A DNA stretch of 25,840 bases from Clostridiaceae bacterium (GTDB taxonomy: Bacteria; Bacillota; Clostridia; Oscillospirales; Acutalibacteraceae). The DNA is taken from the NCBI GenBank assembly GCA_904502175.1, contig CAJGDU010000001.1:1-25840 (forward strand). Reading direction: 5' to 3'. Below, piece after piece: positions 10,005 to 16,723 of this stretch (the first letter of the stretch is position 1; the number at the start of each line of letters is the position of its first letter). The notes beneath the pieces were generated by a model. The model was given only the letters and a program-made list of their open reading frames with translations. It searched no databases and had not been told where the DNA came from. A program made the position numbers and the translations under genes.

Positions 10005-11747
10005 TCATACCTCCATAATGATGGGCAGGATCATGGGACTGCGTTTGGTCTCTTCGTAGACGACGTGGGAGACTTCGTCCCGAATACGCTGTTTGATGGT
10101 GGACCAGTCGCGGATGTCGTTGTTGAGACAGTTCTCGATGGCCCACATGGCTGTCTCCTGAGAAGTCTGGATGAGGTCCTCGGACTCCCGGACGTAGACG
10201 AAGCCGCGGGTGATGATGTCGGGACCGGAGACGACTTCTCCGGACACATTGTCCATGGCGACGACGATGGTGATGATGCCGTCCTCCGCCAGACGTTTGC
10301 GGTCGCGCATGACCACGTTGCCGACGTCGCCGACCCCGATGCCGTCGACGAAGACTCTGCCCGCCGGGACCGTGCCCGCGACGCGCATGCCGTCGTCAGA
10401 GATCTCGACCGTACGGCCGATGTCGGTGATGATGATATTCTCAGACGGGATGCCCATGCGCTCCGCCAGTTCCTTGTGTCTCTGAAGATGCTTCTGCTCT
10501 CCGTGGACCGGAAGGAAGTAAGTGGGCTTGATGAGCCCGAGCATGATCTTGAGTTCTTCCTGGTTGGCGTGGCCCGAGACATGGATATCGTACATGCGCT
10601 CGTAGACCACTTCCGCCCCGAGCTTCAGGAGCTCGTCGACGACGCGGCCCACCATCTTCTCGTTGCCGGGGATGGCGGTGGCGGAGATGATGACGTAGTC
10701 GTTGGGCGTGACCTGGACCTTGCGGTGATCCGAGAACGCCATGCGGGACAAAGCGGACATGGGCTCGCCCTGGCTGCCGGTGGTGATGAGGACCAGCTGG
10801 TCGTCGTTATAGCGGGAAATCTGGTCGAGCGGGATGATGAGGCCTTCCGGCACGTCGAGGTAGCCGAGTTCCTGGCCCACCGCCATGACGTGTTCCATGC
10901 TGCGGCCGGACAGGGCGACTTTTCTTCCCGCGGCAACGGCCTGATTGACCACCTGCTGCACCCGGTGGATGTTGGACGCGAAGGTGGCGACGATGATGCG
11001 GCGGTCTCCCGCATCTTTGAACAGACGGTCGAAGCTGTCGCCGACCGAGGATTCGCTGGCGGAGTAGCCGGGTTTGACGGCGTTGGTGGAGTCTGCCAGA
11101 TAGCAGAGGACCCCTTCCTCCCCGAGTTCCGCGAACCGTGCAAGGTCGATCATGCGGCCGTCGACCGGGGTCGTGTCGATCTTGAGGTCGCCGGAATGGA
11201 TGACCGTGCCCACTTCGGTGGTGAGGGCGAAGGCCAGCGCGTCGGGAATGGAGTGGTTGACGTGGATGGCCTCGATGTCGAACTTGCCGAGCTGGAAGCG
11301 GTCGCCCGCCTCGATCTCGTGGAGTTCCGCCTGCTGCAGAAGTCCGTGCTCCTCCAGCTTGCCCTTGATGAGGCCGATGGTCAGCGGCGTGCCGTAGACC
11401 GGCTTGTTCATCAGTTTCAGAAGGTACGCGAGGCCGCCGATGTGGTCCTCGTGTCCGTGCGTGATGAGGATGCCTTTTATCTTGTCTTTGTTGCGCTCCA
11501 CATAGGTGAAGTCGGGAATGACGATGTCGACGCCGAGCATTTCGGGTTCCGGGAAAGCCAGACCGACGTCGAGGATGACCATATCGCCGTCATACTCGAA
11601 CAGGGTCATGTTCTTGCCGATCTCGTTGAGGCCGCCGAGGAAGGAGACTTTCAGCGGGATCTGGAAGGTCTTGGCCTTCGCCTTTTTCGACCCGGCGTTC
11701 GAACGCCTTTTATTGGGTCTTCCGGTATTTCGTTTATTGTTGGACAT
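10005..11747 (-). CDS. rnj: Ribonuclease J
   Basis: RNase J is a metallo-beta-lactamase/beta-CASP ribonuclease with 5'-exonuclease and endonuclease activity, central to mRNA decay in Bacillota. The 580-aa product has a basic N-terminal tail (residues 1-27, rich in Lys, Arg and Asn) and then the beta-lactamase core with the zinc motif THGHEDHIGG (H97, H99, D101, H102). Further on are HSGDLKID, the beta-CASP region with GSQGEPMSAL, and PVHGEQKHLQRH. It is the promoter-proximal gene of the seven-gene unit; its stop lies 4 nt before the gdpP start, and its last codons contain the gdpP ribosome binding site. A hairpin in its leader could affect its own expression. Only one rnj copy is visible here, so J1 and J2 cannot be told apart. 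Confidence 0.96.
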   Translation of the reverse strand: MSNNKRNTGRPNKRRSNAGSKKAKAKTFQIPLKVSFLGGLNEIGKNMTLFEYDGDMVILDVGLAFPEPEMLGVDIVIPDFTYVERNKDKIKGILITHGHEDHIGGLAYLLKLMNKPVYGTPLTIGLIKGKLEEHGLLQQAELHEIEAGDRFQLGKFDIEAIHVNHSIPDALAFALTTEVGTVIHSGDLKIDTTPVDGRMIDLARFAELGEEGVLCYLADSTNAVKPGYSASESSVGDSFDRLFKDAGDRRIIVATFASNIHRVQQVVNQAVAAGRKVALSGRSMEHVMAVGQELGYLDVPEGLIIPLDQISRYNDDQLVLITTGSQGEPMSALSRMAFSDHRKVQVTPNDYVIISATAIPGNEKMVGRVVDELLKLGAEVVYERMYDIHVSGHANQEELKIMLGLIKPTYFLPVHGEQKHLQRHKELAERMGIPSENIIITDIGRTVEISDDGMRVAGTVPAGRVFVDGIGVGDVGNVVMRDRKRLAEDGIITIVVAMDNVSGEVVSGPDIITRGFVYVRESEDLIQTSQETAMWAIENCLNNDIRDWSTIKQRIRDEVSHVVYEETKRSPMILPIIMEV

Positions 11748-11789
11748 AGATGCTCCTTTTACGTTGGGTTTTTGCGATGTATCGAAAAC

Positions 11790-11818
11790 AGCCGTGTCAT
11801 TGAGCCGGGCACACGGCT
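11790..11818 (-). promoter_or_regulatory. Terminator-like hairpin in the rnj leader
   Basis: A perfect 8-bp inverted repeat, AGCCGTGT (11790-11797) and ACACGGCT (11811-11818), encloses a 13-nt loop. On the minus strand it is preceded by AAA and followed by GTTTTCG. It lies in the leader between the rnj promoter and start codon, about 45 nt before the ATG. On the plus strand it is also followed by TTTTCTGTCT. It could be a weak attenuator, a stability hairpin, or a site of RNase self-control; the sequence does not decide. Confidence 0.55.
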
Positions 11819-11842
11819 TTTCTGTCTGCTTAAAGATTTATA

Positions 11843-11871
11843 ATAATATATGGGTTTTGCGCAAATGTCAA
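11843..11871 (-). promoter_or_regulatory. Sigma-A-type promoter for the rnj-gdpP-rplI-dnaB-tilS-hpt-ftsH unit
   Basis: On the minus strand a perfect -35 TTGACA (11866-11871), a 17-nt spacer and -10 TATTAT (11843-11848; 5 of 6) predict a start near 11836 and a leader of about 90 nt. It lies in the AT-rich gap between the divergent rnj and rnhA genes. No other convincing promoter was seen before ftsH. Confidence 0.82.
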
Positions 11872-11914
11872 ACTTTCTCAGAATAATTATACACTTTTTT
11901 TCTCAGCTAACAAG

Positions 11915-11923
11915 TGTTACTAT
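11915..11923 (+). promoter_or_regulatory. Possible extended -10 promoter for rnhA
   Basis: TGT followed by TACTAT fits an extended -10 element (TGn plus a 4-of-6 hexamer), about 35 nt before the rnhA ATG. No good -35 box is seen 16-18 nt upstream. The call rests mainly on its position in the divergent gap. Confidence 0.35.
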
Positions 11924-11957
11924 ATTAAGAGTTAAATAAGAAAGGAGCGGAAAGACT

Positions 11958-12404
11958 ATGGGCGATCTACCCCGCGTGGAGCTGTTCACCGACGGCGCCT
12001 GTTCCGGCAACCCCGGCCCCGGCGGCTACGGTGCCATCCTCCGCTACGGCACAGTGGAAAAGGAACTCTCCGGCGGCGAACCGGAGACCACCAACAACCG
12101 CATGGAGCTGACGGCCGTTCTCGTGGGCCTGAAGGCCCTCAAAAAGCCCTGCAGGCTCACCATCTACTCCGACTCCCAGTATTTCGTCAACGGCATCACG
12201 AAGGGCTGGGCGGCCTCCTGGAAGGCCAACGGCTGGAAGAAAAAAGACAAAAAGCCTGCCCTCAACCCCGACCTCTGGGACGAACTCCTCACAGAGCTCG
12301 ACAAACACGAGGTCGACATCGTCTGGGTCCGGGGCCATGCCGGACACCCGGAGAACGAGCGCTGCGACACCCTCGCCGTCGACGCGTACCAGAAATATTT
12401 ATAA
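11958..12404 (+). CDS. rnhA: Ribonuclease HI
   Basis: RNase HI cuts the RNA strand of RNA-DNA hybrids, clearing R-loops and primers. The 148-aa product shows the full set of catalytic residues: D12 (FTDGACSGNPGPGG), E50 (NNRMEL), D72 (IYSDSQY) and D137, with H127 in GHAGHPENERCD. The basic helix WKANGWKKKDKKP is present, as in E. coli RNase HI. AAAGGAG lies about 10 nt before the ATG. This is the only plus-strand gene in the window. It is divergent from rnj and convergent with the SGNH hydrolase gene, with which it shares a terminator. Confidence 0.96.
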   Translation: MGDLPRVELFTDGACSGNPGPGGYGAILRYGTVEKELSGGEPETTNNRMELTAVLVGLKALKKPCRLTIYSDSQYFVNGITKGWAASWKANGWKKKDKKPALNPDLWDELLTELDKHEVDIVWVRGHAGHPENERCDTLAVDAYQKYL

Positions 12405-12440
12405 AAAAAGACCTTCCCCGCCGGGAAGGCCTTTTTGTTT
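12402..12440. terminator. Bidirectional terminator between rnhA and the SGNH hydrolase gene
   Basis: A 7-bp stem (12412-12418 with 12423-12429, loop CGCC) is flanked by an A-run (12402-12409) and a T-rich run (12431-12440). It therefore reads as an intrinsic terminator on both strands. It begins at the rnhA stop codon and ends 4 nt short of the convergent gene's stop. Confidence 0.88.
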
Positions 12441-12443
12441 TGA

Positions 12444-13457
12444 TCATTTTTTCTTCGGCAGGACCTTGAGGATCTTGTCGGCGATCTGACCGTGACCGGT
12501 CAGGGTCGGATGGCTGTCGGCACGGTAGATGGGAGACGACGGGTCGTTCATATGGGAACTGATGCCCCAGACGTCCACATAGGTGTAATAGGTGCCGGCA
12601 TAGGGCGAACCGTTCTGCATGTAGTCGTTGAACTGGGCATACATGCTGCCGAGCACATCGCCGATGGGGATGCCGAAACCGCCCTGCGGGAGGGTCTCGT
12701 TTTCAGAAGCGTTGTAGAGACCGACCACGACGAGCTTCGCACTCGGGTTCAGCTCATGGATGCGCGTGACGATGGCGTCGAAGTTCTGCGGAAACATGCG
12801 GGTGGCCGTCAGTTCCGCCTGCGCGAGGGCCATGTAGAACTGGACGTCCGTGCCGAGGAGCGCCATGTTGTTCAGGGTCTCCTGCAGCAGAGTGAACGGG
12901 TTCAGGAACGCAAGTGCCTCTGCCCCGAGGATACCGAGGTCTCTCTGGACCGTCTCCACGGCGATGAGCAGCGGCTGGGTGGCGTCGTTGATGCCGATGT
13001 TCAGCGTAATGAGCTGAGACTCGCGGATATCCTGCTGGAACGCGTTCCGCAGCACGTTGAGCTGGTTGACGTTCAGATGGCGCATGTCGTCGTTGTAGGA
13101 CGGCAGACGCAGCGGGCTCATGCCGTCTCCGTCATAGTCATTGTAGAGGAGCGCGCGCAGGTCCGTGGAACGATAACCGCTGTGGGCCAGCTGATGGACG
13201 GTATCCGCCTTGACCGCCTTCCCGACGATGTCGGGATAGGTGTTCGGGACCAGATCCCACTCGATCCGGTTGTAATTGTGGTTCATGTCGTAGCCGGGAT
13301 GGGAATAGCCGGCTGCCACGCTGTCGCCCAGCACCGTGTAAACGGGATACCGCTTCACATTGGACCGGGTGGCGGCAAACGAAGACATGCTGAGCACGGC
13401 GGTCAGCGTAAAGACTGCCACCAGTGCCGCGATGAGCCGCTTCATGGTCTTTTTCAT
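12444..13457 (-). CDS. Secreted SGNH/GDSL-type hydrolase
   Basis: The 337-aa product begins with a clear Sec signal peptide: MKKTMKR, a hydrophobic core at about residues 8-24, and a likely cut after SFA near residue 28. The mature part carries SGNH block I VLGDSVAAGY (nucleophile S46), block III GIND (155-158), and a block V-like ADSHPT with D314 and H316. It is probably an exported esterase, lipase or carbohydrate deacetylase; the substrate cannot be named. The loop NDYDGDGMS (about 106-114) resembles a DxDxDG calcium-binding motif. I start at ATG 13457, where AAAGGAGAG lies about 10 nt upstream and the signal peptide begins; an in-frame start at 13484 has no binding site. It has its own promoter, overlapping the end of the Hcp-like gene. 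Confidence 0.87.
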   Translation of the reverse strand: MKKTMKRLIAALVAVFTLTAVLSMSSFAATRSNVKRYPVYTVLGDSVAAGYSHPGYDMNHNYNRIEWDLVPNTYPDIVGKAVKADTVHQLAHSGYRSTDLRALLYNDYDGDGMSPLRLPSYNDDMRHLNVNQLNVLRNAFQQDIRESQLITLNIGINDATQPLLIAVETVQRDLGILGAEALAFLNPFTLLQETLNNMALLGTDVQFYMALAQAELTATRMFPQNFDAIVTRIHELNPSAKLVVVGLYNASENETLPQGGFGIPIGDVLGSMYAQFNDYMQNGSPYAGTYYTYVDVWGISSHMNDPSSPIYRADSHPTLTGHGQIADKILKVLPKKK

Positions 13458-13511
13458 TCGAACTCTCTCTCCTTTGAGATCCAAAAACGTGTCTGTGTGT
13501 CAGGAAATTAT

Positions 13512-13530
13512 GTCTGTTTTGTTAACAGAC
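13512..13530. promoter_or_regulatory. Inverted repeat at the start of transcription of the SGNH hydrolase gene
   Basis: GTCTGTT (13512-13518) and AACAGAC (13524-13530) form a perfect 7-bp inverted repeat with a 5-nt centre. It starts 3 nt downstream of the -10 hexamer on the minus strand, so it spans the expected transcription start. This fits an operator or a 5' hairpin better than a terminator for the Hcp-like gene, because no T-run follows on the minus strand. Confidence 0.5.
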
Positions 13531-13532
13531 TT

Positions 13533-13561
13533 ATTTTACACGATTCTTCAGTCTTCGACAA
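13533..13561 (-). promoter_or_regulatory. Promoter for the SGNH hydrolase gene
   Basis: On the minus strand -35 TTGTCG (13556-13561; 4 of 6), a 17-nt spacer and -10 TAAAAT (13533-13538; 5 of 6) lie across the last codons of the Hcp-like gene. The leader would be about 70 nt. Confidence 0.6.
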
Positions 13562-15326
13562 GTCCCAATTCGTGGTCGAGGACTTCCTTGACGTCCTCCG
13601 GGTCCAGGCCGTGGACCATGCAGGCCTCGGACAGGGACTCGTAGAGGGCGGCGCCGCAGGTGACGCAGCTCATGCCGCAGTTCATGAGGACCTGAGCGGC
13701 ATCGGGATATTTCTCGATGATATCGATGATGAGCATGCTCGGGTCGATGGGACCGTCCGCGTTGACGGGCTTCTTCGCGAAGAAGGCCTCCACGTCTTCC
13801 GCCGCGGTCTTCGCCGTCCGTAGCCCGAAGTTCTTCTCGAAGACGCCGACGATGCTCTCGGTCATGTAGTCCGGGAAGGACGGCACGACGACGAGGTTCT
13901 TGGCGCCGATATAGATGAGGGTGAGCAGCGCGGTCATGGCCGCTTCGTCGCCCAGGGAGACCACATAGGAAATGGGGACGCCGTTGATGTCGTATTTGTT
14001 GAGGTCGGCCTGGAGCTTCAGCGCCATCATGCAGAAGGAGTAGGTATCGGACAGGTCGCCGATGTCCATGGTCCGGGGCATGCCGCGCAGGGTGCCGAGG
14101 TACTGGTCGTTGAACCGGTACTTGACCGGGCCTGCCGTCATGACGGTGGAGTTCTTCGGCAGAGCGGCGATGAGTTCGCTCACGTAAGCGCGCTCCTCCT
14201 CTGCCCCGTCGGTGCCGATGACGGTGACGATCTTGCCGATGGAGTTGTCTTCGATGGCACCGGTGATCATCTCGCTCATGGCATAGAGCTGTTCATGGCC
14301 GAAGCCGGTGACGATTTCGCCGCGGCGGAGTTCCTCGGGCGGAGCGCAGGTCTTGGCCTGCTCGATGACCGCGGAGAAGTCCGTGACGTTGTCGCCGTCC
14401 GTCTCCAGATGCGGGACGCCGGCGGCGCCGGCGAAGCCGGTGGTATAGATGCGATTCCTGTACGCCTCTTCCGGGGGAAGGAGTTTTCCGCCGGTGATGA
14501 CGATGGGGCCGTTGAATTTCGTGAAGTCTTCTGTCTGCGCGTTCAGCGAGCCGCCGTAGTTGCCGGCAAAGTGGTCGATGCCGGTGAGCTCCGGATAGCA
14601 GTGGGCAGACATGAGGTCGTCGTGGGTGTAGACATCGACGCCGGTGTCTTTCGCCTGGGCGAGCAGACACTCCAGGGCGCGGATGTCGTTGCCGCAGACC
14701 AGGATGCCGGGGTTTTTCCGGACACCCAGCTCGATATTGGTGATTTTCGGAGAACCGTACCGCTCGATGCGGGCGTTGTCCAGAAGGCCCATGGAACGGT
14801 AGCCGAACCCGCCGACTTCCATGGACAGGTTGAACAGAAGGCCAACGCTGAGGGTGAACTTCAGAGTCCGCTGGAGGACGCGCTGCAGGAACGGATCGAT
14901 GCCCTCATCCTCATAGCCGATCTGATAGGCGTTGTAGGCAAAGGACGCAATGCCCTTCAGTCCGGACAGAACGATGCGGCGGAGGCTCTGCGCGTCCGCG
15001 TTCTCATTCTCCTTTTCCGCCACTTCGGCCAGTTTTGCCTCATACTCCTCGGGGCCCGCGGGGTCCCAGAGAGAGTCGACGGGCAGGACCCGGGGCGCCG
15101 TGACATCGGCGAGCAGGGTCCGCTTGACGTCGAGGGTCTCTTCGATGGCGCTGCCGAGCACCGCCTCATCCGTGTTCACGCCCTCCATGGTCATGCAGAG
15201 GTTGCGCAGGATGAGCAGGTCCGCGGACTTCGGCACATCTTTCATCTCGACACGTAATTCTGTCGTGACCGCGGCCAGGCTCTTGGTGGCAAGGTCCAGG
15301 ACCGCGGCAAGGTTCTTTGAGGTCAT
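13548..15326 (-). CDS. Hcp (prismane)-like protein lacking all hybrid-cluster ligands, fused to a DUF1858-type CxxC domain
   Basis: The 592-aa product aligns by eye along residues 115-505 with hybrid cluster protein: KNPGILVCGNDI, TGVDVYTHDDL, HFAGNYGGS, FNGPIVITGG, RIYTTG, TAGPVKYRFN, DIGDLSDTYS. Compared with Desulfovibrio vulgaris Hcp as I recall it, each hybrid-cluster ligand is changed: H244 to N213, E268 to D237, C312 to K281, C405 to T372, C434 to P400, C459 to L425 and E494 to D460. The N-terminal cysteines of the second iron-sulphur cluster are absent. Residues 528-592 resemble the Hcp-associated DUF1858 disulphide domain (GMSCVTCGAA, C554 and C557), normally a separate small protein. 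It is probably not a hydroxylamine/NO reductase; its function is unknown. GGAGG lies 9 nt before the ATG, and the gene is 19 nt after the preceding orphan gene. Confidence 0.85.
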   Translation of the reverse strand: MTSKNLAAVLDLATKSLAAVTTELRVEMKDVPKSADLLILRNLCMTMEGVNTDEAVLGSAIEETLDVKRTLLADVTAPRVLPVDSLWDPAGPEEYEAKLAEVAEKENENADAQSLRRIVLSGLKGIASFAYNAYQIGYEDEGIDPFLQRVLQRTLKFTLSVGLLFNLSMEVGGFGYRSMGLLDNARIERYGSPKITNIELGVRKNPGILVCGNDIRALECLLAQAKDTGVDVYTHDDLMSAHCYPELTGIDHFAGNYGGSLNAQTEDFTKFNGPIVITGGKLLPPEEAYRNRIYTTGFAGAAGVPHLETDGDNVTDFSAVIEQAKTCAPPEELRRGEIVTGFGHEQLYAMSEMITGAIEDNSIGKIVTVIGTDGAEEERAYVSELIAALPKNSTVMTAGPVKYRFNDQYLGTLRGMPRTMDIGDLSDTYSFCMMALKLQADLNKYDINGVPISYVVSLGDEAAMTALLTLIYIGAKNLVVVPSFPDYMTESIVGVFEKNFGLRTAKTAAEDVEAFFAKKPVNADGPIDPSMLIIDIIEKYPDAAQVLMNCGMSCVTCGAALYESLSEACMVHGLDPEDVKEVLDHELGLVED

Positions 15327-15345
15327 ATCGTTCGTCCTCCGACTG

Positions 15346-15741
15346 TTAGTTTCTGGTTGTTCCCGAAGATTTCTTTCTGACGGTCACGGTTTTTGCCGGC
15401 TTTTTCTTCCGGATGGTGACTTTCTTCGACTTTTCCACTTTCCGGACGCCGGCTTTTTTCGGCGGCCGCTCCGTCTCCTTCGGCACGACATAGTACTTCG
15501 GGTTCGGGTTGATGCCCCTCAGCGGGACCCCCTCTTCATCGAGATATTTGCCGTACTTCTGAAGGATGTCTTCAGAACTGTAGAGGTCGTCGGTCTCGTC
15601 GAGGTCTGTCTTCGGTTCGTGGGGCTGCACCGCTCCGGGACGGTGCCAGTCCTCGGGCCGGATCTCGGTGCCGTCCGGGAAAACGACGACGCCGAAGCCG
15701 GGAACCTTCGCGGAGCCTTTGCCCCGTTTCCGTTTTTTCAC
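15346..15741 (-). CDS. Unknown small basic protein, operon partner of the Hcp-like gene
   Basis: I do not recognise this 131-aa protein. The N-terminus is strongly basic (MKKRKRGKGSAK). A middle part (about residues 15-90) contains GFGVVVFPDGTEIRPEDWHRP, an acidic patch (KTDLDETDDLYSSEDI) and LDEEGVPLRGINPNPKYYVV. The C-terminal tail is Lys-rich with a loose repeat (KKVTIRKKK, then KTVTVRKK). It has no cysteine, no signal peptide and no membrane segment. The basic ends could bind nucleic acid or an acidic protein; this is a guess. It starts at GTG 15741, with AGAGG 7 nt upstream, behind its own promoter, and is followed after 19 nt by the Hcp-like gene. The start, the stop and a codon pattern like its neighbours support a real gene. 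Confidence 0.75.
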   Translation of the reverse strand: MKKRKRGKGSAKVPGFGVVVFPDGTEIRPEDWHRPGAVQPHEPKTDLDETDDLYSSEDILQKYGKYLDEEGVPLRGINPNPKYYVVPKETERPPKKAGVRKVEKSKKVTIRKKKPAKTVTVRKKSSGTTRN

Positions 15742-15789
15742 AACAGTACCTCTTTCTTAACACATCAGAAAGCGTAAGTTCAACGAATG

Positions 15790-15818
15790 ATTATATCGCA
15801 AAAATCAATTGAGTACAA
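15790..15818 (-). promoter_or_regulatory. Promoter for the orphan/Hcp-like gene pair
   Basis: On the minus strand -35 TTGTAC (15813-15818; 3 of 6), a 17-nt spacer and a perfect -10 TATAAT (15790-15795) lie just after the rsgA stop. No terminator was seen between rsgA and this promoter, so read-through from the priA-rsgA block is also possible. Confidence 0.65.
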
Positions 15819-15819
15819 G

Positions 15820-16719
15820 TTATTTTGTCGATTTCAGCTGCCAGGCGGAAAGATCTTTCACTTCCTCATACATGGCCCGGTAGGAACGGTAGCGGGACGC
15901 GCTGATCTTCCCCGCTTCCACCGCCGCTGTCACGGCGCACCCCTTGTCGTTCATATGGGCGCAGGAGGGGTGGAATCGACAGGAGGCGATGTACGGCTCG
16001 AACTCCGGGAAACAGTCTTCGAGGTCCTCTTTCAGGACCAGTTCCTCGCGGGAAAACTCCAGCGAGGCGAAGCCCGGGGTGTCGACGACATAGCCGCCGG
16101 CGACCTTCATGAGAGTGCACTCGCGGGTGGTATGCTTCCCGCGGCCGAGCTTCCGGGATATTTCCGCGGTGGCAAGGTCGAGCGTGGGGTCCAGCGCGTT
16201 GAGCAGCGTGGACTTCCCGACGCCGGAGTTGCCGGTGAAAGCGCAGGTGTGGTCCTTGAGCAGGGCCCGCAGTTCTCCGGTGCCCTCTCCGGTCAGGCCG
16301 TTCGTCACGACGACCGGGAACGGGGTCTTCTCGTAAGTTTCCCGCAGTTCCTCCACACTGGAGAGGTCGGCTTTGTTGAGCACGATGACCGGTTCGATCT
16401 CCTTGCGGACCGCGATGGCCGTCAGGCGGTCGATGACCAGCGGATTGGGCCGGGGCTCGATACTGGCCACGACGATGATGATGCGGTCGATGTTGGCGAC
16501 CGGCGGCCGGCGGAGCTCGTTGCGCCGCGGGAAGATCTCCTCGATGGTGTTCTCGTGTTCCCCATCCTCGACACGGATGCGGACTTTATCGCCCACCAGC
16601 GGAGTGACTCCCTCGTTGCGGAAAGACCCTCTCGCCCGGCATTCGAAAACTCCGTCGGCGGCCTCTACGTAATAGAAGCCGCCGATCCCTTTCAGGATAG
16701 TTCCGTTATACTCTGTCAT
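15820..16719 (-). CDS. rsgA: Ribosome small-subunit-dependent GTPase RsgA
   Basis: RsgA is a circularly permuted GTPase that checks and releases late 30S subunits. The 299-aa product has an N-terminal OB fold, then the permuted motif order G4 NKAD (115-118), G1 GNSGVGKST (163-171) and G3 DTPG (213-216). A C-terminal zinc region follows with C247, C253, H255 and C261. Length is normal. It starts 4 nt after the prkC stop, the order seen in many Firmicutes. In many relatives rpe and thiN follow; here the next gene is the unknown basic protein. Confidence 0.96.
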   Translation of the reverse strand: MTEYNGTILKGIGGFYYVEAADGVFECRARGSFRNEGVTPLVGDKVRIRVEDGEHENTIEEIFPRRNELRRPPVANIDRIIIVVASIEPRPNPLVIDRLTAIAVRKEIEPVIVLNKADLSSVEELRETYEKTPFPVVVTNGLTGEGTGELRALLKDHTCAFTGNSGVGKSTLLNALDPTLDLATAEISRKLGRGKHTTRECTLMKVAGGYVVDTPGFASLEFSREELVLKEDLEDCFPEFEPYIASCRFHPSCAHMNDKGCAVTAAVEAGKISASRYRSYRAMYEEVKDLSAWQLKSTK

Positions 16720-16723
16720 ACAG

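Noticed and set aside
13512..13530. Inverted repeat as an intrinsic terminator of the Hcp-like gene
   Set aside because: The stem is AT-rich and on the minus strand is followed by ATAATTT, with no T-run; its position relative to a -10 box fits an operator better. Not fully excluded.
13548..15326. Annotation as a working hydroxylamine reductase (hcp)
   Set aside because: The cluster ligands and N-terminal cysteines needed for the known activity are not present in the alignment I could make, so the gene name was withheld.
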